This document shows, piece by piece, positions 10,640-22,948 of a stretch of DNA of 64,000 bases; the first letter of the stretch is position 1, and every line of letters begins with the position of its first letter. The notes beneath the pieces were generated by a model. The model was given only the letters and a program-made list of their open reading frames with translations, made no database searches and had not been told where the DNA came from. The position numbers and the translations under genes are program-made. Origin of the DNA: Pezicula radicicola (Eukaryota; Ascomycota; Leotiomycetes; Helotiales; Dermateaceae); NCBI GenBank assembly GCA_003008705.1, contig PDUO01000041.1, positions 385,484 to 449,483 on the forward strand. The letters run 5' to 3'.

Positions 10640-12597
10640 ATGCTTTCCAGAATTCGAGACATTCGCCATGTTGATGAGACCTCATTTGAGTATATATTCG
10701 AGCAGAATGTCAGCATCCCCCTGAAGTCTTTAGCCAACCCGAGCCCGGCGGATGTCATTCGCGCAAATATCTATCGGCCACGGCCTACGAGCTCCGAAGA
10801 GTCGAAGTATCCGGTTTTGGTAACTTATGGACCGTATGGGAAGGATATTCATTACAAAGAGTAAGTGATCGAAACTATCATATTACTCTGTTCTCTATTC
10901 GAATTTCGGATGTTGTATGAGTTGCTGACACGGGTGCTTGCAGTTTCCATGCCAAGTCATTTAACGAGGTCAACGCCAAGCACAAATCCTCCCATTCCTG
11001 CTGGGAGACCCCTGATCCTGGGTTCTGGACTGCCCAGGAATATGTCGTGGTGCGGGCTGATGAACGAGGCCTGGGCCAATCACCCGGTATGTTGGACACT
11101 ATGTCCAGCACAACTAGCGAAGCTTTTTTCGACGTGATCGAGTGGGCTGCTGTGCAACCATGGTCTACTAGGAGTGTAGGATTGCTTGGAATTAGCTATT
11201 ATGCTGGAAGTCAGTGGCGTGTTGCTGCAAGAAAACTAAAAGGGCTGAAAGCAATCATTCCTTGGGAAGGGATGTCCGATTACTACCGAGACCGATGCCG
11301 ACATGGTGGCATTCTTTCAAATTCTTTCATCAACATTTGGTGGAACCGACAAGTGGTTACCAATCAGTACGGCAGGCCAGGAAAGGCAGCAAATAACTGG
11401 GGGCCGGATACCGTTGAGTGGGATCTATCAGAGGAAGAGCTTGTTATTAGCCGTCAGGATCAGACGGTTGACAACGCGAAGCACCGGTACAGGGATGAAG
11501 AATATTATGCTTCCAGAGAGTACGCTTTAGAAGATATCGAGGTCCCTCTCCTCTCTATGGCTAACTGGGGTGGATACTATGTCCATCTCCGAGGTAACGT
11601 TGAGGGATATACCCACGCAGGCTCTGAGTTCAAGTATCTCCGCTTCATTACTGGACGACATGACCTCCCTTTGTACTATGATGAGGAAGTGGAGGTCCAG
11701 AAGAGCTTCCTAGATGCTTTCCTAAAAGGCGAGGACAAGATGGGATGGTCTGTCAAGGGTCGGATGCCTCGGGTTGACCTGATTATCCGTAAGGGAGATG
11801 TTCATATCAATAACCCCGAGGCGGAGCAGGCGAATGTTAAGCGCCGCCTAGAAAATGAGTGGCCTCTAGCACGCACAAAGTATACTCGCTACTACTTGAC
11901 ACCTGACCTAGGTTTACAGGCGGAGAATCCCGTTATTCAGAGGTATTCTAAAGTCTCCTATAAAGCATTAGGTTCACTACAGAATCCTCAACTCGTGCAA
12001 TTCACCACGGTGCCTTTCGAACGGGACGTCGAGATTACGGGTCGTATTACTGCTCATCTCACAGTGTCTCTTGAGGAAGATCCAGAGGGATGCGTACCTA
12101 GCGACCTTGATTTGTTCGTTAGTTTGCGTCTTATATCACCCGCTGGAAGGGAAATCTCATATACGGGCAGCGACGGTGAACCAGTACCCGTTACCAAAGG
12201 CTGGCTCCGACTTAGCTTACGGAAGATCAATGAGAAGCACTCTCGCCATAGGTCATAGCTTCACTACTGTGATTACTTCTCAACCGACGTCTTGCCTGTG
12301 GTACTCGAGGAAGCTTATGTCACAGATATCGAGATACTCCCGACCAACGTGATCGTGGAGAAAGGGTCCAAATTAATATTTGAAGTCGCATCTGGTGATA
12401 CGGCAGGTGCTGGAATATTTTGCACAATCACCCGGAAGATCGGTAAGCGTCTTATAACCATATTTTTTAGGGCAAGTTAATAGAAACTTACGCTGCATAT
12501 TAATAGTCCCGCGGAAAAATTCCAGGGCATTAATACTATTCGATTCGGGCCAAAATGGGAGAACTACTTAACCTTACCTATTATTCCTAAGAAATAG
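10640..12597 (+). pseudogene. CocE/S15-family alpha/beta hydrolase with one nonsense codon
   Basis: The family cleaves esters or acyl bonds (cocaine-esterase and X-Pro-peptidase relatives). Exon 1 ends at YGPYGKD; a GT-AG intron (about 10862-10942) leads to RADERGLGQSPG. The nucleophile elbow GISYYAG follows (GxSYxG form), then TGRHDLPLYY with a plausible catalytic His. The C-terminal jelly-roll part includes VQFTTVPF and GREISYTGSDG. TAG at 12256-12258 interrupts the frame after HSRHRS. The same frame continues at once with DYFSTDVLPVVLEEAYVTDIEI, and after an intron the gene ends at PKWENYLTLPIIPKK, which is the usual end of the family. Without readthrough the product lacks roughly 90 residues of the C-terminal domain. 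I start at 10640 because an upstream in-frame ATG at 10532 adds an atypical leader. Confidence 0.8.
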
Positions 12598-13243
12598 ATT
12601 TATTTTACCAACTCCTGCCGTGCTTCCCGGCGGATCTTTTCTTACTGGGTGAGAGAATAAACACTGTAAGCGTCATAGTGGTTTGGCAGAATACCGCCAT
12701 GCCCCTACAGCGTGTGTTTGGTGTTTCGCTCGAGACGTATTGAAAGTATGATTCTTAATAAAGCCTATATATTCAATGGATTATGTGCGCATACTTCTTG
12801 ACCATGGTGCCGTATAGTATTACTCGTAGATGATTAATATATTTAAGGCTTTTTTAACGAAATTCGGTATCCTGGCTCACGGATTATCCGCTGCTCATCT
12901 TTGAACTATAGGACTAAACATGAGATCCTCTTGCAACAGGCATTATCTGCGGTATTAGCACCAAAATAATATTAAAGCTCAATTTTGCTCTCTCCATGTC
13001 TGCTCGATCTTGCCGAGGCCTAGCCTATGGTCATCCACGCCACACTCCGCAAGAATGTGTTCCTGTGACAAAGGACGAATTCATTACGTTCTCAGTTTAA
13101 TATTTTATTATGTAATGGACATCGTTCGTGTGCAGATAATTTGTTTCTTAGCTTTCTGGACTATCGACTCCATACGAAAACCTCAGCAATATATGCCACT
13201 TGTCTCAGCGTAGGATGTTTAGCGGACTTGAAATTAGCCACGG
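12598..13243. other. Intergenic region
   Basis: No gene is supported. This is the space between the convergent hydrolase and MFS-remnant 3' ends, moderately AT-rich with no clear repeat. Confidence 0.5.
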
Positions 13244-13880
13244 TCAATAGATAACGGGTTCATGTAGGTATTTCGCAGATACAATCCGCAAGCACTTTCC
13301 ATAGATCAGGAGTAGGATAATCAAGAGGGAAAATATTCCCATCATCATACCGATGACGCTAAAAGGCTCCAAGGCGCCTTTGCTCTCAACCCAGTTGGTG
13401 ACGAAGTACCCCCAAGCGAAAGAAATAACGCAGCGGATCACCGTGCAGATGACGAAACAGTCTTCGCTCAACTCGCCATGGGCTTTGATAAGCTGCGTTG
13501 TAAGGTCGATGCGTGAGTGGAACTGATATGTCAAGTTGGAAGGAGAGAGACTTATGTAATTAAAACCGACGGATGGGATCTAAACCAATCCACAGCTGAA
13601 TGTTGCCATTCCTACAAGCATTCCAACCCAGGCCCTTGGCGTGCTGGAATTCGTACTGAAGCCAAACATCTATATGCTTGTAGTCGCTAAGGAAAGGGTT
13701 GGAATAATGAGCTAGAGACGTCTCTCTGGCTCTCCGAAACCGTGCCGTTCATGATAAGCTCGTCGTTTTGAGCATCCAGTCGGAAACAGTGTATAGTACG
13801 GCGCCTCCTAAGAGGCGTCCTACAATACCAGCCAAGCTAGCCAGTCTGACACTCTCACCATATAGGTATAGGGGCTGCGA
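13244..13880 (-). pseudogene. MFS transporter remnant, C-terminal third
   Basis: The minus strand encodes VGRLLGGAVLYTVSDW, then LGWNAC/GMLVGMATF-like helix pieces, then ELSEDCFVICTVIRCV, SFAWGYFVTNWVESKGALEPF and MMMGIFSLLIILLLIYGK. These match the last transmembrane helices of fungal drug:H+ or anion MFS porters. The frame changes several times, with TGA after KTTSLS near 13757 and TAG after FSCGLV near 13580. The N-terminal two thirds are absent because the gene runs into the AT-rich island at about 13.88 kb. The lost gene was presumably the cluster exporter or importer. Confidence 0.7.
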
Positions 13881-14483
13881 TAGCACTAAAGGTATAATAG
13901 TCCAGTACCTATAGCGACAGCTCCTCTAAGTAGACCTCTATACTAACACGTAATAATCTAGACTACTAGTGATTTTATAAGGTTTAAAAGGTAACTAATT
14001 TTCTAAGAGTACTAAGGTATAACTATATATATAATATAATTTAAACTTTATAAATAATAAAGTTTTCTTACTAAAATAATATATTATAACTAGGTATTAG
14101 AATAAATAATCTTTGTACTAGTTAGCTTTAATATAGGAGGGAAGTAACTTTGTAGAATATAAACGTAGGCCCACTTAAGTATAAAGGGGTGTATTGTATA
14201 GACACTACGGCGATCGTCGGCTAGACTTTCATTAAGTATAATCATTCATTGTATATTTTCAATTAATAAGTATCCAAAATAGAAAAGAATCTATCTGATT
14301 GCGAGACCAGAAGCCTATCAATGTACCGGATTTATAGGATGTAGACCTGTCTTCTCTTCATAGATATACGAACACAAGAAGACGCGAAACGAGGGTGGCA
14401 CAAACAAGCGACTTCTCAAACGTCAGAACATAGTCTTAAATTTTCGTAGGAACGTTTAAGGAATGCAAACGCTCAATGTGGCC
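13881..14483. repeat. AT-rich island
   Basis: The stretch, most strongly 13.93-14.15 kb, is dominated by A/T runs and lacks coding signal. It truncates the MFS remnant. Probably a mutated transposon relic; no terminal repeats were found. Confidence 0.5.
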
Positions 14484-16338
14484 TTAAGGTTGTAAAATAC
14501 GTGTGAGAACAGACCGGAGAGTGATCTGTGGGTCTACGCCCGTAGAGGTACCTCGCCAGGCGATCAGACCATCAGGACGAATCACAATAGCCTCACCATC
14601 ACCATCACCAAACTTATAAACTCCTTTGAACTTGCCATATGGGTCATAAATTGGATCAGATGCTTCGGAAATTCCGTATGCATCTATCTGAACACTCTGT
14701 TGCGATGCCGCTTCAATCCACGGTGACAATGGATCAGTGGTCAACAAGATGAAGTTTGTCTTAACCAAGTCTAGAGTTGAAAGTGTTGAATGTTGTTTAG
14801 AGCGATCAGCCAACGCGACATGAGGCATCCTTGCACCAGGCAGCACCGTTGGGTTTCGGGGATCTTCCCAAGCTTCGCCAGGTTCCTGGTCCTCGGAAGG
14901 GATAAACGCACCCTGTCCATAACGGTAGCCAAGCTCACAGGTATCATCCGGGAGTTCCGGTTGATGTACTACCGATTTGTCCTCGAAGACTCTGTTAACC
15001 AGTCGTGAAAATGCTTGCTGCATTACTTGTTCAGCTGCTGGTTGTCTCTCAACGCTATAGGTCTGAAGCAAGGATGGAGATGCAGTCCCTTTCAACACGT
15101 AGGCAAGCTTCCAGGCCAGGTTATGAATATCCTGCCAATCACGCATGTTAACAAAGGGCAAGTCATTGGGGATGGTCGAAGCAACGTACCTGGATACCAG
15201 TATTGCCACCCATGCCTCCTGTTGGTGGCATAAGGTGGGCTGCATCACCGGCAAGGAACACGCGACCCTTCCCACTGGAATATCTCTCGCAATTTAAGGC
15301 TGCGACCGTCCAGTATGAGATGGACTCAATTTCCAGCTGTATGTCGTCTTCAATTCCAGTGCCTTTGAAGAAGCAGAACCTTGCTTCCTCTACTGTGACG
15401 GAATCCGGCTCAAAGTCCTGTCGGTCTCTCAGTCTTGAGACGACCATGAACCCTCGTTTCATACCGCTTTCAAGACGAAATCCGACCTGGACATGCTCAT
15501 TAGTCACATAAGTCACTCCATGGATAGCCCTTGGGCCTAGGTATGGCTCAAGATCGGCCTTGAAATTAATCGACAAATTGTTACCAAAGGTCCCCGGTCC
15601 TGTCCATTCGATGCCTTCTTTACGTCGGGTAGGACTTCGGTTTCCGTCAGTTGCGACCAAGTAATCGGTTTTATATTTTGAAAACTTCCCATTTTGCCCG
15701 TCCTGAACTACGACGATAACACCATCTGTCTGCTCTTCATAATGCACAACTCGAGTAGAGAACATTTGATAGGTCCCAAACTTATCGGCCGAGGACCGCA
15801 ACAAGGGCTCGAACATGTTTTGCGTAAGCCAGAGTCGTTTGCATGGCGTGATCTCGAGGGTCGTGGCAGCATCAGCTTCTTGTATTTTCGCCAAAACCTT
15901 GCCGCCCACAAGCCGTTCCACTATAAGCATACCAGCGTCGAGGTCAAAGTTCGAAGCACTCCCCCGCTGAAGGTCCGGCTCCATTCCCAGTTGGCGGAAG
16001 ATCTCGATGGTACGAAGGAGAAAAAGTGCAGCTCGTGGGTGAGTTGCCGTAGAAGGATGGCGATCAATTGAAACTGATTTGATGCTGTCAAGGGCCTCTT
16101 AGGTTAACTAGCCTGAGAAAGATGCCTTTGATTCTCAGCGTACGTACCCGTAATATCCCAGCAGAATACCCAAGCTCATTCCCACCATACTTGATCCAAT
16201 AATCATAACCGGATAGCGTTTATTCCCAAATGGGAGCGAGGAATGGTCAAAACTCCCAAAGTCAAAGTCGGTTCTCTGTGGCCCCTTCAAGACCGTCTCG
16301 TCCTGGTGGGCCATACTGGGCCTCAGACTTTCGGTCAT
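14484..16338 (-). CDS. FAD-dependent aromatic monooxygenase (PHBH/phenol-hydroxylase type)
   Basis: Three exons give about 575 residues. The gene begins with a polar leader, then YPVMIIGSSMVGMSLGILLGYYG (a GxGxxG-like FAD motif with Ser replacing one Gly), IDRHPSTATHPRAA, the DG region LVATDGNRSPTRR, and the second FAD motif VFLAGDAAHLMPPTGGMGGNTGIQD, completed across an intron. It closes with the thioredoxin-like C-terminal domain typical of TfdB/phenol-hydroxylase relatives (IVIRPDGLIAWR). All joins are in frame. Likely role: NAD(P)H- and O2-dependent ring hydroxylation in the cytosol. It is divergent from the GST gene, and the 327-bp space holds one exact and one partial shared element. 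Confidence 0.85.
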
Positions 16339-16460
16339 GTTAGACTACCTTCTTGTTAAACTGCGAAGTTTCGTATGTGACGAATATTTATGATGACAGT
16401 TTGCTGGCTGATTTCGCTTTTCTACGTTATCGAAACTCTGTAAATATAAACAGGATCCCA

Positions 16461-16471
16461 GCGGGGCCGAG
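16461..16471 (+). promoter_or_regulatory. Shared cluster element GCGGGGCCGAG in a divergent promoter
   Basis: An exact copy of the cluster 11-mer sits between the monooxygenase (start 16338, minus) and the GST (start 16665, plus). A partial copy, GGGGCCGA, follows at 16554-16561. Confidence 0.65.
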
Positions 16472-16664
16472 ACTTTCAAAATTTCCCGTCTCAAAGGTCC
16501 TCCTTTTTAGACGATTTCATCTGCATTCTTGCCGAAGAAGTCGGGTCCCACATGGGGCCGACATAAATTTAAAAGTACCATCGGATGCATTCGCCTCATG
16601 CACAATATAATTGACATTATTAGACTACTTGTTTGATTATCAGATCATCCTCTCACTATTAGCC

Positions 16665-17499
16665 ATGTCTGCAATGGTGTACGGCAGTATAAACTCGACT
16701 TGCACACAACGAGTTCTCTTTCTACTAGAAGAGCTCGGAGTGCAGTATGAACTCTTAGAAGTTGACATGAAGAGCGGTAGACACAAGGTACGAAACACAC
16801 ACCAGGATTGTTGGGCATTTGATATCAGGACCGAGACTGATACGAGAATGTCTTGTCATAGGATCCGACATATATCGAACAGAGACATCCATTTGGTCGA
16901 ATCCCGTCATTTGAAGACCCTAAAGTCAAGTTATATGAATCTCGAGCCATCTGCCGCTACCTGACTGCTGCATATCCAAATGATCTAACCCCCACTCTTG
17001 CAACTGAGTTGACAAAGATCGGAACTTTCGAACTGGCTGCTAGTGTTGAGTATTCGTATTTTGATCCCGCTTGTAAGGAGTTGGCGTATCAAAAGTTATT
17101 TAAACGGTACTCCCATTCGGTGATGCTTCTCAGTGGGTATTCAACTAAAATCGAAGCAGTATCATGGGCCATGGTGAACCGGACCAGTCTCTGATAGAAT
17201 TGCATGAAGCCCAACTACGTCTCTGCCTAGACTTTTATGAGAGAGTTTTGACGACAACACCATTTCTAACGGGAAAGGGAAGCCTGCTCCGCCCCCAGTC
17301 TGTCTTTACTCTCGAATATTAGTTCTACCGTAAATTAAAACAGGACTTTTCTCTGGTTGATTTATTCCATGCCCCTTGGATTGCTTTCTTGCCTCGTCTG
17401 GGCCTTGCCGAAGAGATTGAATTAAGAGAGCATGTCAAGGAGTGGTGGATCAGGGTTAGTAGCCGCCCAAGATGGGAGGCTGTGGTAAAAAGTCTTTAA
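16665..17499 (+). CDS. Glutathione S-transferase
   Basis: The N-terminal thioredoxin fold reads VYGSINSTCTQRVLFLLEEL with the STCT catalytic region. After an intron (about 16788-16867) DPTYIEQRHPFGRIPSFED and YESRAICRYL give the glutathione-binding cis-Pro and Glu-Ser. The helical C-terminal domain follows, with ELHEAQLRLCLDFYERVL and DFSLVDLFHAPWIAFLPRL. The length, about 220 residues, is normal. The STCT form differs from the SSCS motif of maleylacetoacetate isomerases, so conjugation, isomerisation or quinone/epoxide protection are all possible. The join between FLTGKGS and DFSLVDL (about 17285-17342) does not keep frame with any strong GT donor that I can find, so either the last intron is unusual or the gene is broken there. 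Confidence 0.75.
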
Positions 17500-19032
17500 A
17501 ACATCACAGGATGCCGGAAATTCATATAGACGTAGTTGATGATTTATGTCGTTATGCATAAGTTATATATATGCATCATTTCATCTCGTCCTATCGTTAT
17601 CACAGTTGAGTCTATATATACCAGTTGCCTAAATTAGTTTCGTACCGAGAAATGAGATAATCTACGTCTGCACATGCTCTCTTTATAGGTTCTGTCCCAC
17701 GATGTTAATAGGACGAGACGGACGGTATATTTCCTACTTTAGGGTCAGAGCTCGTCACCTTTCGACATAAAAGTTCGTACGGTCTTCGTGGGAGATGTTG
17801 TACACACCGTGACACCTTACCAAGGCAAAGGCGACACGTGTTGTCGGATGATGAAGCACTTCGTGTTTTCAATACGGAGACAAACTTGATATTTAATATT
17901 GGAAATTTTCGATCCCGTACGGCAACCACGGCCCTCCACGGATCCAGAAGAACTTGCGTAAGTCCCAGGACCGAATACAGTACAAGAACACGAAATTCAA
18001 CTAGGAATAACCGGATCTCCACGAATAGTGAGACCACCTGCTGAGTGCGATCTTTTTAGAGGAAGTGTCATTGTGTTAGTAATGTTGCGACCAGCGCCAG
18101 ATCCGATGCCAAATATAGAAGGTGTGCTCATTTAAAGGAATTTACAAGAGGAAGGAGGCCATCCATATATCTGTCCTAGTCCGACGATTTATATTTCATA
18201 CGTAAAGCTGGGGGTGAGAACTAGTAGTTGAAGTGTGGACTATGTGCTTAAAAATCGGGCTCTTAGTTTGATCTCGCATTGCGACAGTATTAGATCAGGC
18301 AGTAGCTGGTGTCATATAAATGAATTTATTGATAACTGAGGAGGCAAGAATCTAGCTATGAAAAGAAGACGATATACAGAGCCTGATAAACTAAATACAA
18401 TAGGAAAGTTATGTAATCAGAGCTTAGGTGATAAGGGTCTCTGGTCCGGTAGGCAGCTAGTTTTGAAGGTCATGTAAACCGGGGTTTGATTCTGGAAGAG
18501 GGCGCTCAAGATATCGTCCAGCAGCCTCTAGAGCTAGGCCGTTGGTGCCCTGCACAGCACGCAATCACTGTATATTTCTTCTCTCTTAGTAAGTTTTCAC
18601 TCTACTAGAACACTAGCAAAGGGGTATAAGGAAGCCCTACTCTGTAGTTCTGTCGCTACCGAGTGGCGAACACTCCATGCTAACTCCACACCATAGGTCT
18701 GTTACCCGATTGTCAGGTATAGACAGAAGAGATGACAGAATAATGGATCACGAATATACGCCTAAGGAATAAAGAAAACAAAGAGTGTATCGCCTAATAA
18801 GCACCAGCGGCTTGCCTAATAAATACTAAGTCCTATCGACATAGGGTTCTATTGCCTAGAATGTAGCTTTAAAGCCTACATAGCTAAGGGCCACCCGGTA
18901 ACCTTAAGAGCTATACATTATGAGATACGCAGTGAAGTTAGTCGATTTAGCACAAGTAATTCAGATCTTATTGGTATGTTATATTACTGCCTAAGGCGTA
19001 CTACATTCGTAACACACTGACAGCTAGCTACC
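17500..19032. other. Intergenic region without a supportable gene
   Basis: About 1.5 kb with no recognisable coding region. Short open frames on both strands near 17.7-18.04 kb show no motif. It could include an old transposon remnant, but I found no terminal repeats. Confidence 0.45.
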
Positions 19033-20901
19033 TTAGGTACTGCGATATCTACCCCGGTCTGGTCGCCGCCTAATGTAGACATGAAGACCAGTTTGCTTGA
19101 CAAACCACATATTTTGCAGTTGCCATGTGGCCTTAGGGTCCTCAAGTTCAAACTATGTCTTGACTTTAGAGATCCGGGCATGAGTCAGGGTATTAGAGCA
19201 GCATCGTACCTCAAATGTCCACAGAAGTTGGGGAACCACCTTTGTCATCTCGAGCATGGAGATGTTTCGGCCAATACATGACATGTACGAGCGCCCGAAC
19301 CAAACTGTCAGAGATCACTCATAATTAGCACGGTAAAGGTCATATGGCGTCCGTAGGGAAAAAGGAGTACTTACAGCTAGGAAAGACCGATCCATGACTT
19401 TCAACTTCTCAAGATCGGCTTCAAGCCATCGCTCCGGCCGGAACACAGCTGCATCGTCACCATAGACTTTCTTATCTCGATGCAGCACCCATGGATTTAT
19501 CCCGACGGTCGTTCCACCAGGCAGCCACATCCCCGCTAGTACACACCCTTCCCAAGGCACGGAGCACTCCAGAAGCAATCCAACAGCGGGATGCAACCGC
19601 ATGGCTTCTTTGAGGACAACCTGCGGGGAGGTCATCCTGTTGGATTCGGCGAATGAGATAGGATGCTGAGAACAATCCCTGCCGGCGACCACATGGTCAA
19701 CTTCCTCCAGGACCCGGCGAAGCACCGGCGGGTTTTTCAAAAGGTGATAGAATGCGGAGCGAAGCGAGATGGCCGTCGTATCGCTGCCCGCGAAGACGTT
19801 GGTCACACTGTACGAGATGACCTGTCGGTCGTTGACCACCTCTGGATGCTCATGCTTCGCCTTCAGAAACATGGCGAGAAAGTCTTGTCGCTCCGATGGA
19901 TTTGCCAGGCGTTCGGCCACGAGATCGAGGGTAAATTTGACGACGTGGTTCGAGGATATCCAGCGCATCAACAGCGGATTCTTCACTAGGAATTTATCAA
20001 GAATCGGCATCTGGCCGCACTATTTCCTTGTGAGCTTTGTGGGTCCCCATCCAGCGAATATCATGTCTCTTTCTTACCCACGCAAAATATTTTAGTCGCC
20101 ATTCGAGATCTGCAATGATCCCACGCACGTCACTACCCGTCTCCAGAAACCCGAGTCTTTTGCTGAATGTTATCTCTCCACTGCTCGCACTATCAGCCAC
20201 TGTCTGCCAACCCGCAACTGGGAGGACTCAGTCTTACATGACATCGAATGCGTAATACTGCAGCCACGTTCCCAAGTCGCAGACCTTCCCGCTATCTGTG
20301 TAGACTTCGTCCAGCCTTCGGGTAAAGACCTCGGATGTTAGGTCGACGAATGGTTCGTATTTCAGCAAGGACGTCATGCTATATGCATTCGCAACCGGCC
20401 GCCGAATAGCGGCATGGAAGCCCTCATGGACTGTGTTAAATAAATTTTCCAACGGTTTGCCTTGACTAATACTCTGCTGGACGGTATAAAAGCTCGTCTG
20501 GCAGGAGATTGTAAGCGCACATAACCTAGTCGGGAGGATTGTGAATAGCAGACCTTTGTGAACGCGCTTTTCAAGCCGTAGATGATTCTCACTGCTTCCG
20601 GATCCGCCACTGACACAGCGGTAGGGCCAATCCTCAATAACATGGCTCCGTATGCTCGGTGCAAGTGAATGAGGGTGTCTTGGTGATGTCCTCGTGCCAC
20701 ATCGACTAGTCGCCATAGATTTGTGATGGAGACCAAGAACGGCCCTGGGAGAGACCGCAAGCCTCGCCGGTAGTGGTTCCAGATGCAAGACCCCAATATA
20801 CAGAATAAAAGTGTAAGGATATATTGACCAAGCGTCGAGAGATGGGAGGCCTGGTAGAGATCAATGAAAATCGTCATCATTGGGGATGGAGCTAGAGGCA
20901 A
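19033..20901 (-). pseudogene. Cytochrome P450 (copy 1), frameshifted in the heme loop
   Basis: Exons joined at GT-AG introns give an almost complete microsomal P450. It has an N-terminal membrane helix (YILTLLFCILGSCIW), LPGPFLVSITNLW, the DVIGEITFSKRLGF helix, the I-helix AGSDTTAIS, the K-helix ExxR in LKEAMRLHP, the PERWLEAD loop, and a C-terminal WFVKQTGLHVYIRRRP. The heme loop starts FGSGARTC but is followed by a 5-bp tandem duplication (CATGT on the coding strand). This shifts the frame; removing the extra copy would restore the usual Cys-Ile-Gly loop. The gene is clearly related to the P450 at 30.1-32.2 kb. The start could also be 20880. It faces a regulator remnant at 21.5 kb. Confidence 0.8.
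19276..19285 (+). repeat. 5-bp tandem duplication (ACATG twice) in the P450 heme loop
   Basis: On the plus strand ACATG is directly repeated with no spacer, immediately after the codon for the heme-ligand Cys on the minus strand. The duplication is 5 bp and so disrupts the frame. Confidence 0.75.
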
Positions 20902-21528
20902 TCAATACACAAAGAAACGGAAAGAAAAGGACCATTAGTCTGTCCTGCCCTCATGAATAATGACATCCTCAATCTACCCTGGGTATGCTGTTATCCTTGT
21001 ATAGTGCCTTGGTCCGGAGTTCCCAGCGATGAGCGTGGCCCAAATATGGACATCCGAGCGATCTCTGCAGAATCCTTCGGTACTGTATCTCGAGTATACA
21101 CATGGCGAAACAAACCACCTACCTTTCGGCCCTGCAGCAACTCAACCGAGACGAGCCTTCATATCTTGACCGCGCTGTGAATCGAGCTTTAATCAATTAT
21201 GCAAATAGCTTCACCATCGGAATAAATTCCGCATAGTTAATCAAGATATTTATATTAATTTCCAAGCAATTTGACCCTCGTTTTGTCTATAACACCCCTC
21301 AGCAATCGACCATTCTTTAATCAGCAACGGAACGGAGTAAGAAGCCAAGCATGGGTTTCGCTGCTCCCACTGGCACACCTAGGACCAGCTTGAGAGCTCA
21401 GAACAGCGTGTCGCCGTAGCATGTAGGTCGTTGGCCAGTTGGATCCTCCGATATTTTCCCTGAGAATTCCTAAGTTTAACACAAACAATACCTTATCACT
21501 ATTCGTGGTGATAATACGTTGAGATACC

Positions 21529-21870
21529 GTGGTTCCCGCCTTCCGCTACTGGGCTCTTTTTGGCCTTTGCTACACGTGCTCACCACTCCTGCAAGGGGGA
21601 TACGGACTTCTAGTACGTAATTTCATTATCTTCGGTGAGGGCACTCCAAGCATTTGCGATGTGTCGGATACGCCCCAAGATAACGATGAATCGGAGGACG
21701 AAAACAAAGCCAGGATATTACAGAACGCTAGCGTAACCATGGGTGTCGAGATACGCATGCTGCATCGGCCGTACAAAGACAATGAAAGTATTTATCCTCC
21801 TATGGTTGAAAACATTACGCGCCTTATGGCTGAGATCGGAAAAGCCGCCGAAGTGATCGGCATGCGCTGA
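21529..21870 (+). pseudogene. C-terminal remnant of a fungal C2H2-Zn2Cys6 type regulator
   Basis: The stretch ends QNASVTMGVEIRMLHRP, then YPPMVENITRLMAEIGKAAEVIG. This parallels the last residues of the regulator at 33.2-36.4 kb (FVDNLTQLMSEIGRAALAAG), including a shared GEGxP motif earlier. No finger region, Zn2Cys6 cluster or middle domain is left upstream. It faces P450 copy 1, the same layout as the intact pair at 30-36 kb. Confidence 0.6.
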
Positions 21871-22673
21871 TATTCTCTCAAGCTCTGTCATTCGTCCAAA
21901 AGGTGCCAACATAAGACCATTTCTATTAAAGCATACTGTGCATCACTGTCAGTGTTTCAAAGACTTCGACGTTCGAAGTTTGATCATAAGCCCCGTACCA
22001 TAGGACTTCCTTAGTCTTGATATTGTTGGGAATCCCCTGATGTCTGCGTGACGGAATTGTGCCTTCGTAGTGTAGCAACAAGGAAATCTTTCATGAGAGG
22101 CAAAGGAAAACGTAGGATGGGCAACAGAAGAACAAACGAGAAAGGACAGTGGGAAACTATGAAAGAGCACACCTCGGCAAAAAGGTAAACGAGGGCTGCA
22201 GGTATCGTTGATGTCCAAGCCCAGCGAAACAGATTGGATTGCTTACCCAGTTCATCCAGAGACTGCTGGGCTCGAGGAGCAACTGTCAACCAATGCTATA
22301 TTTTAGTTTTATATTGCTTAGCTTTAGGTTATCTCCCACTAGAGCCACGCCTAAAATGTGAAATTTCCCATCAAACACTTACACCAAATCAAAGATTTCA
22401 GTGCAATACTATATGCAGAGGGTATTTATTCCTGCACAAATATATAATTCAAAATTTACAAGCCGTGTGCTACTATTTACCAGGTAATATAAAATAATTA
22501 AATTTCCTAAATTTATGGAAAGACGTGGATAATAACAATAATAATGTTACTAGTGAGTGCAACACCAAAGGCAATGGGTCGCCGCCAATCCGTTATTACT
22601 AAGCTTAATACTTGACTTCATTTACAAAACGTGGAGTAAACCTAATAAAACCTACTTAACATTTCCTTTGAGG
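21871..22673. other. Intergenic region
   Basis: No certain gene. A minus-strand frame at 22011-22289 has hydrophobic runs and an APRAQQSLDEL stretch that could be a scrap of an MFS sugar-porter C-terminus; evidence is too thin to call it. The part from 22.48 to 22.62 kb is AT-rich. Confidence 0.4.
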
Positions 22674-22683
22674 TCGGAGCCGG
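22674..22683 (-). promoter_or_regulatory. Element-like site with CGG-N2-CCG core, dioxygenase promoter
   Basis: TCGGAGCCGG, read on the minus strand as CCGGCTCCGA, keeps the CGG-N2-CCG-A core of the shared cluster element but not its outer bases. It lies about 270 bp upstream of the dioxygenase start. Confidence 0.35.
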
Positions 22684-22948
22684 TGGAGGTGCTCGGTAAA
22701 TGGAGAGGGTAGCATTCCCAACCCGCCCGCATTTGCCGACAGAACCAGATTCCCAAATGAATATAGCCTCGGATGCAATATTTAATTCTAGATATATATA
22801 ACGTATATATTGGAGGTCATGGAGTTGATGCAAAACCTGCGTTACCGGTGCGTTTCAATGTGATGCTACAAAACTTTTCATATCAACTGGAGTGTAAAGT
22901 CATCTAGTAACGCCCTACATACATACCTTCAAATATATCCCCTACGAG

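Noticed and set aside
17705..18044. Overlapping open frames on both strands
   Set aside because: Neither shows a motif or intron structure.
22011..22289. Possible MFS sugar-porter scrap
   Set aside because: Only a short hydrophobic stretch and an SLDEL-like motif; not enough to call.
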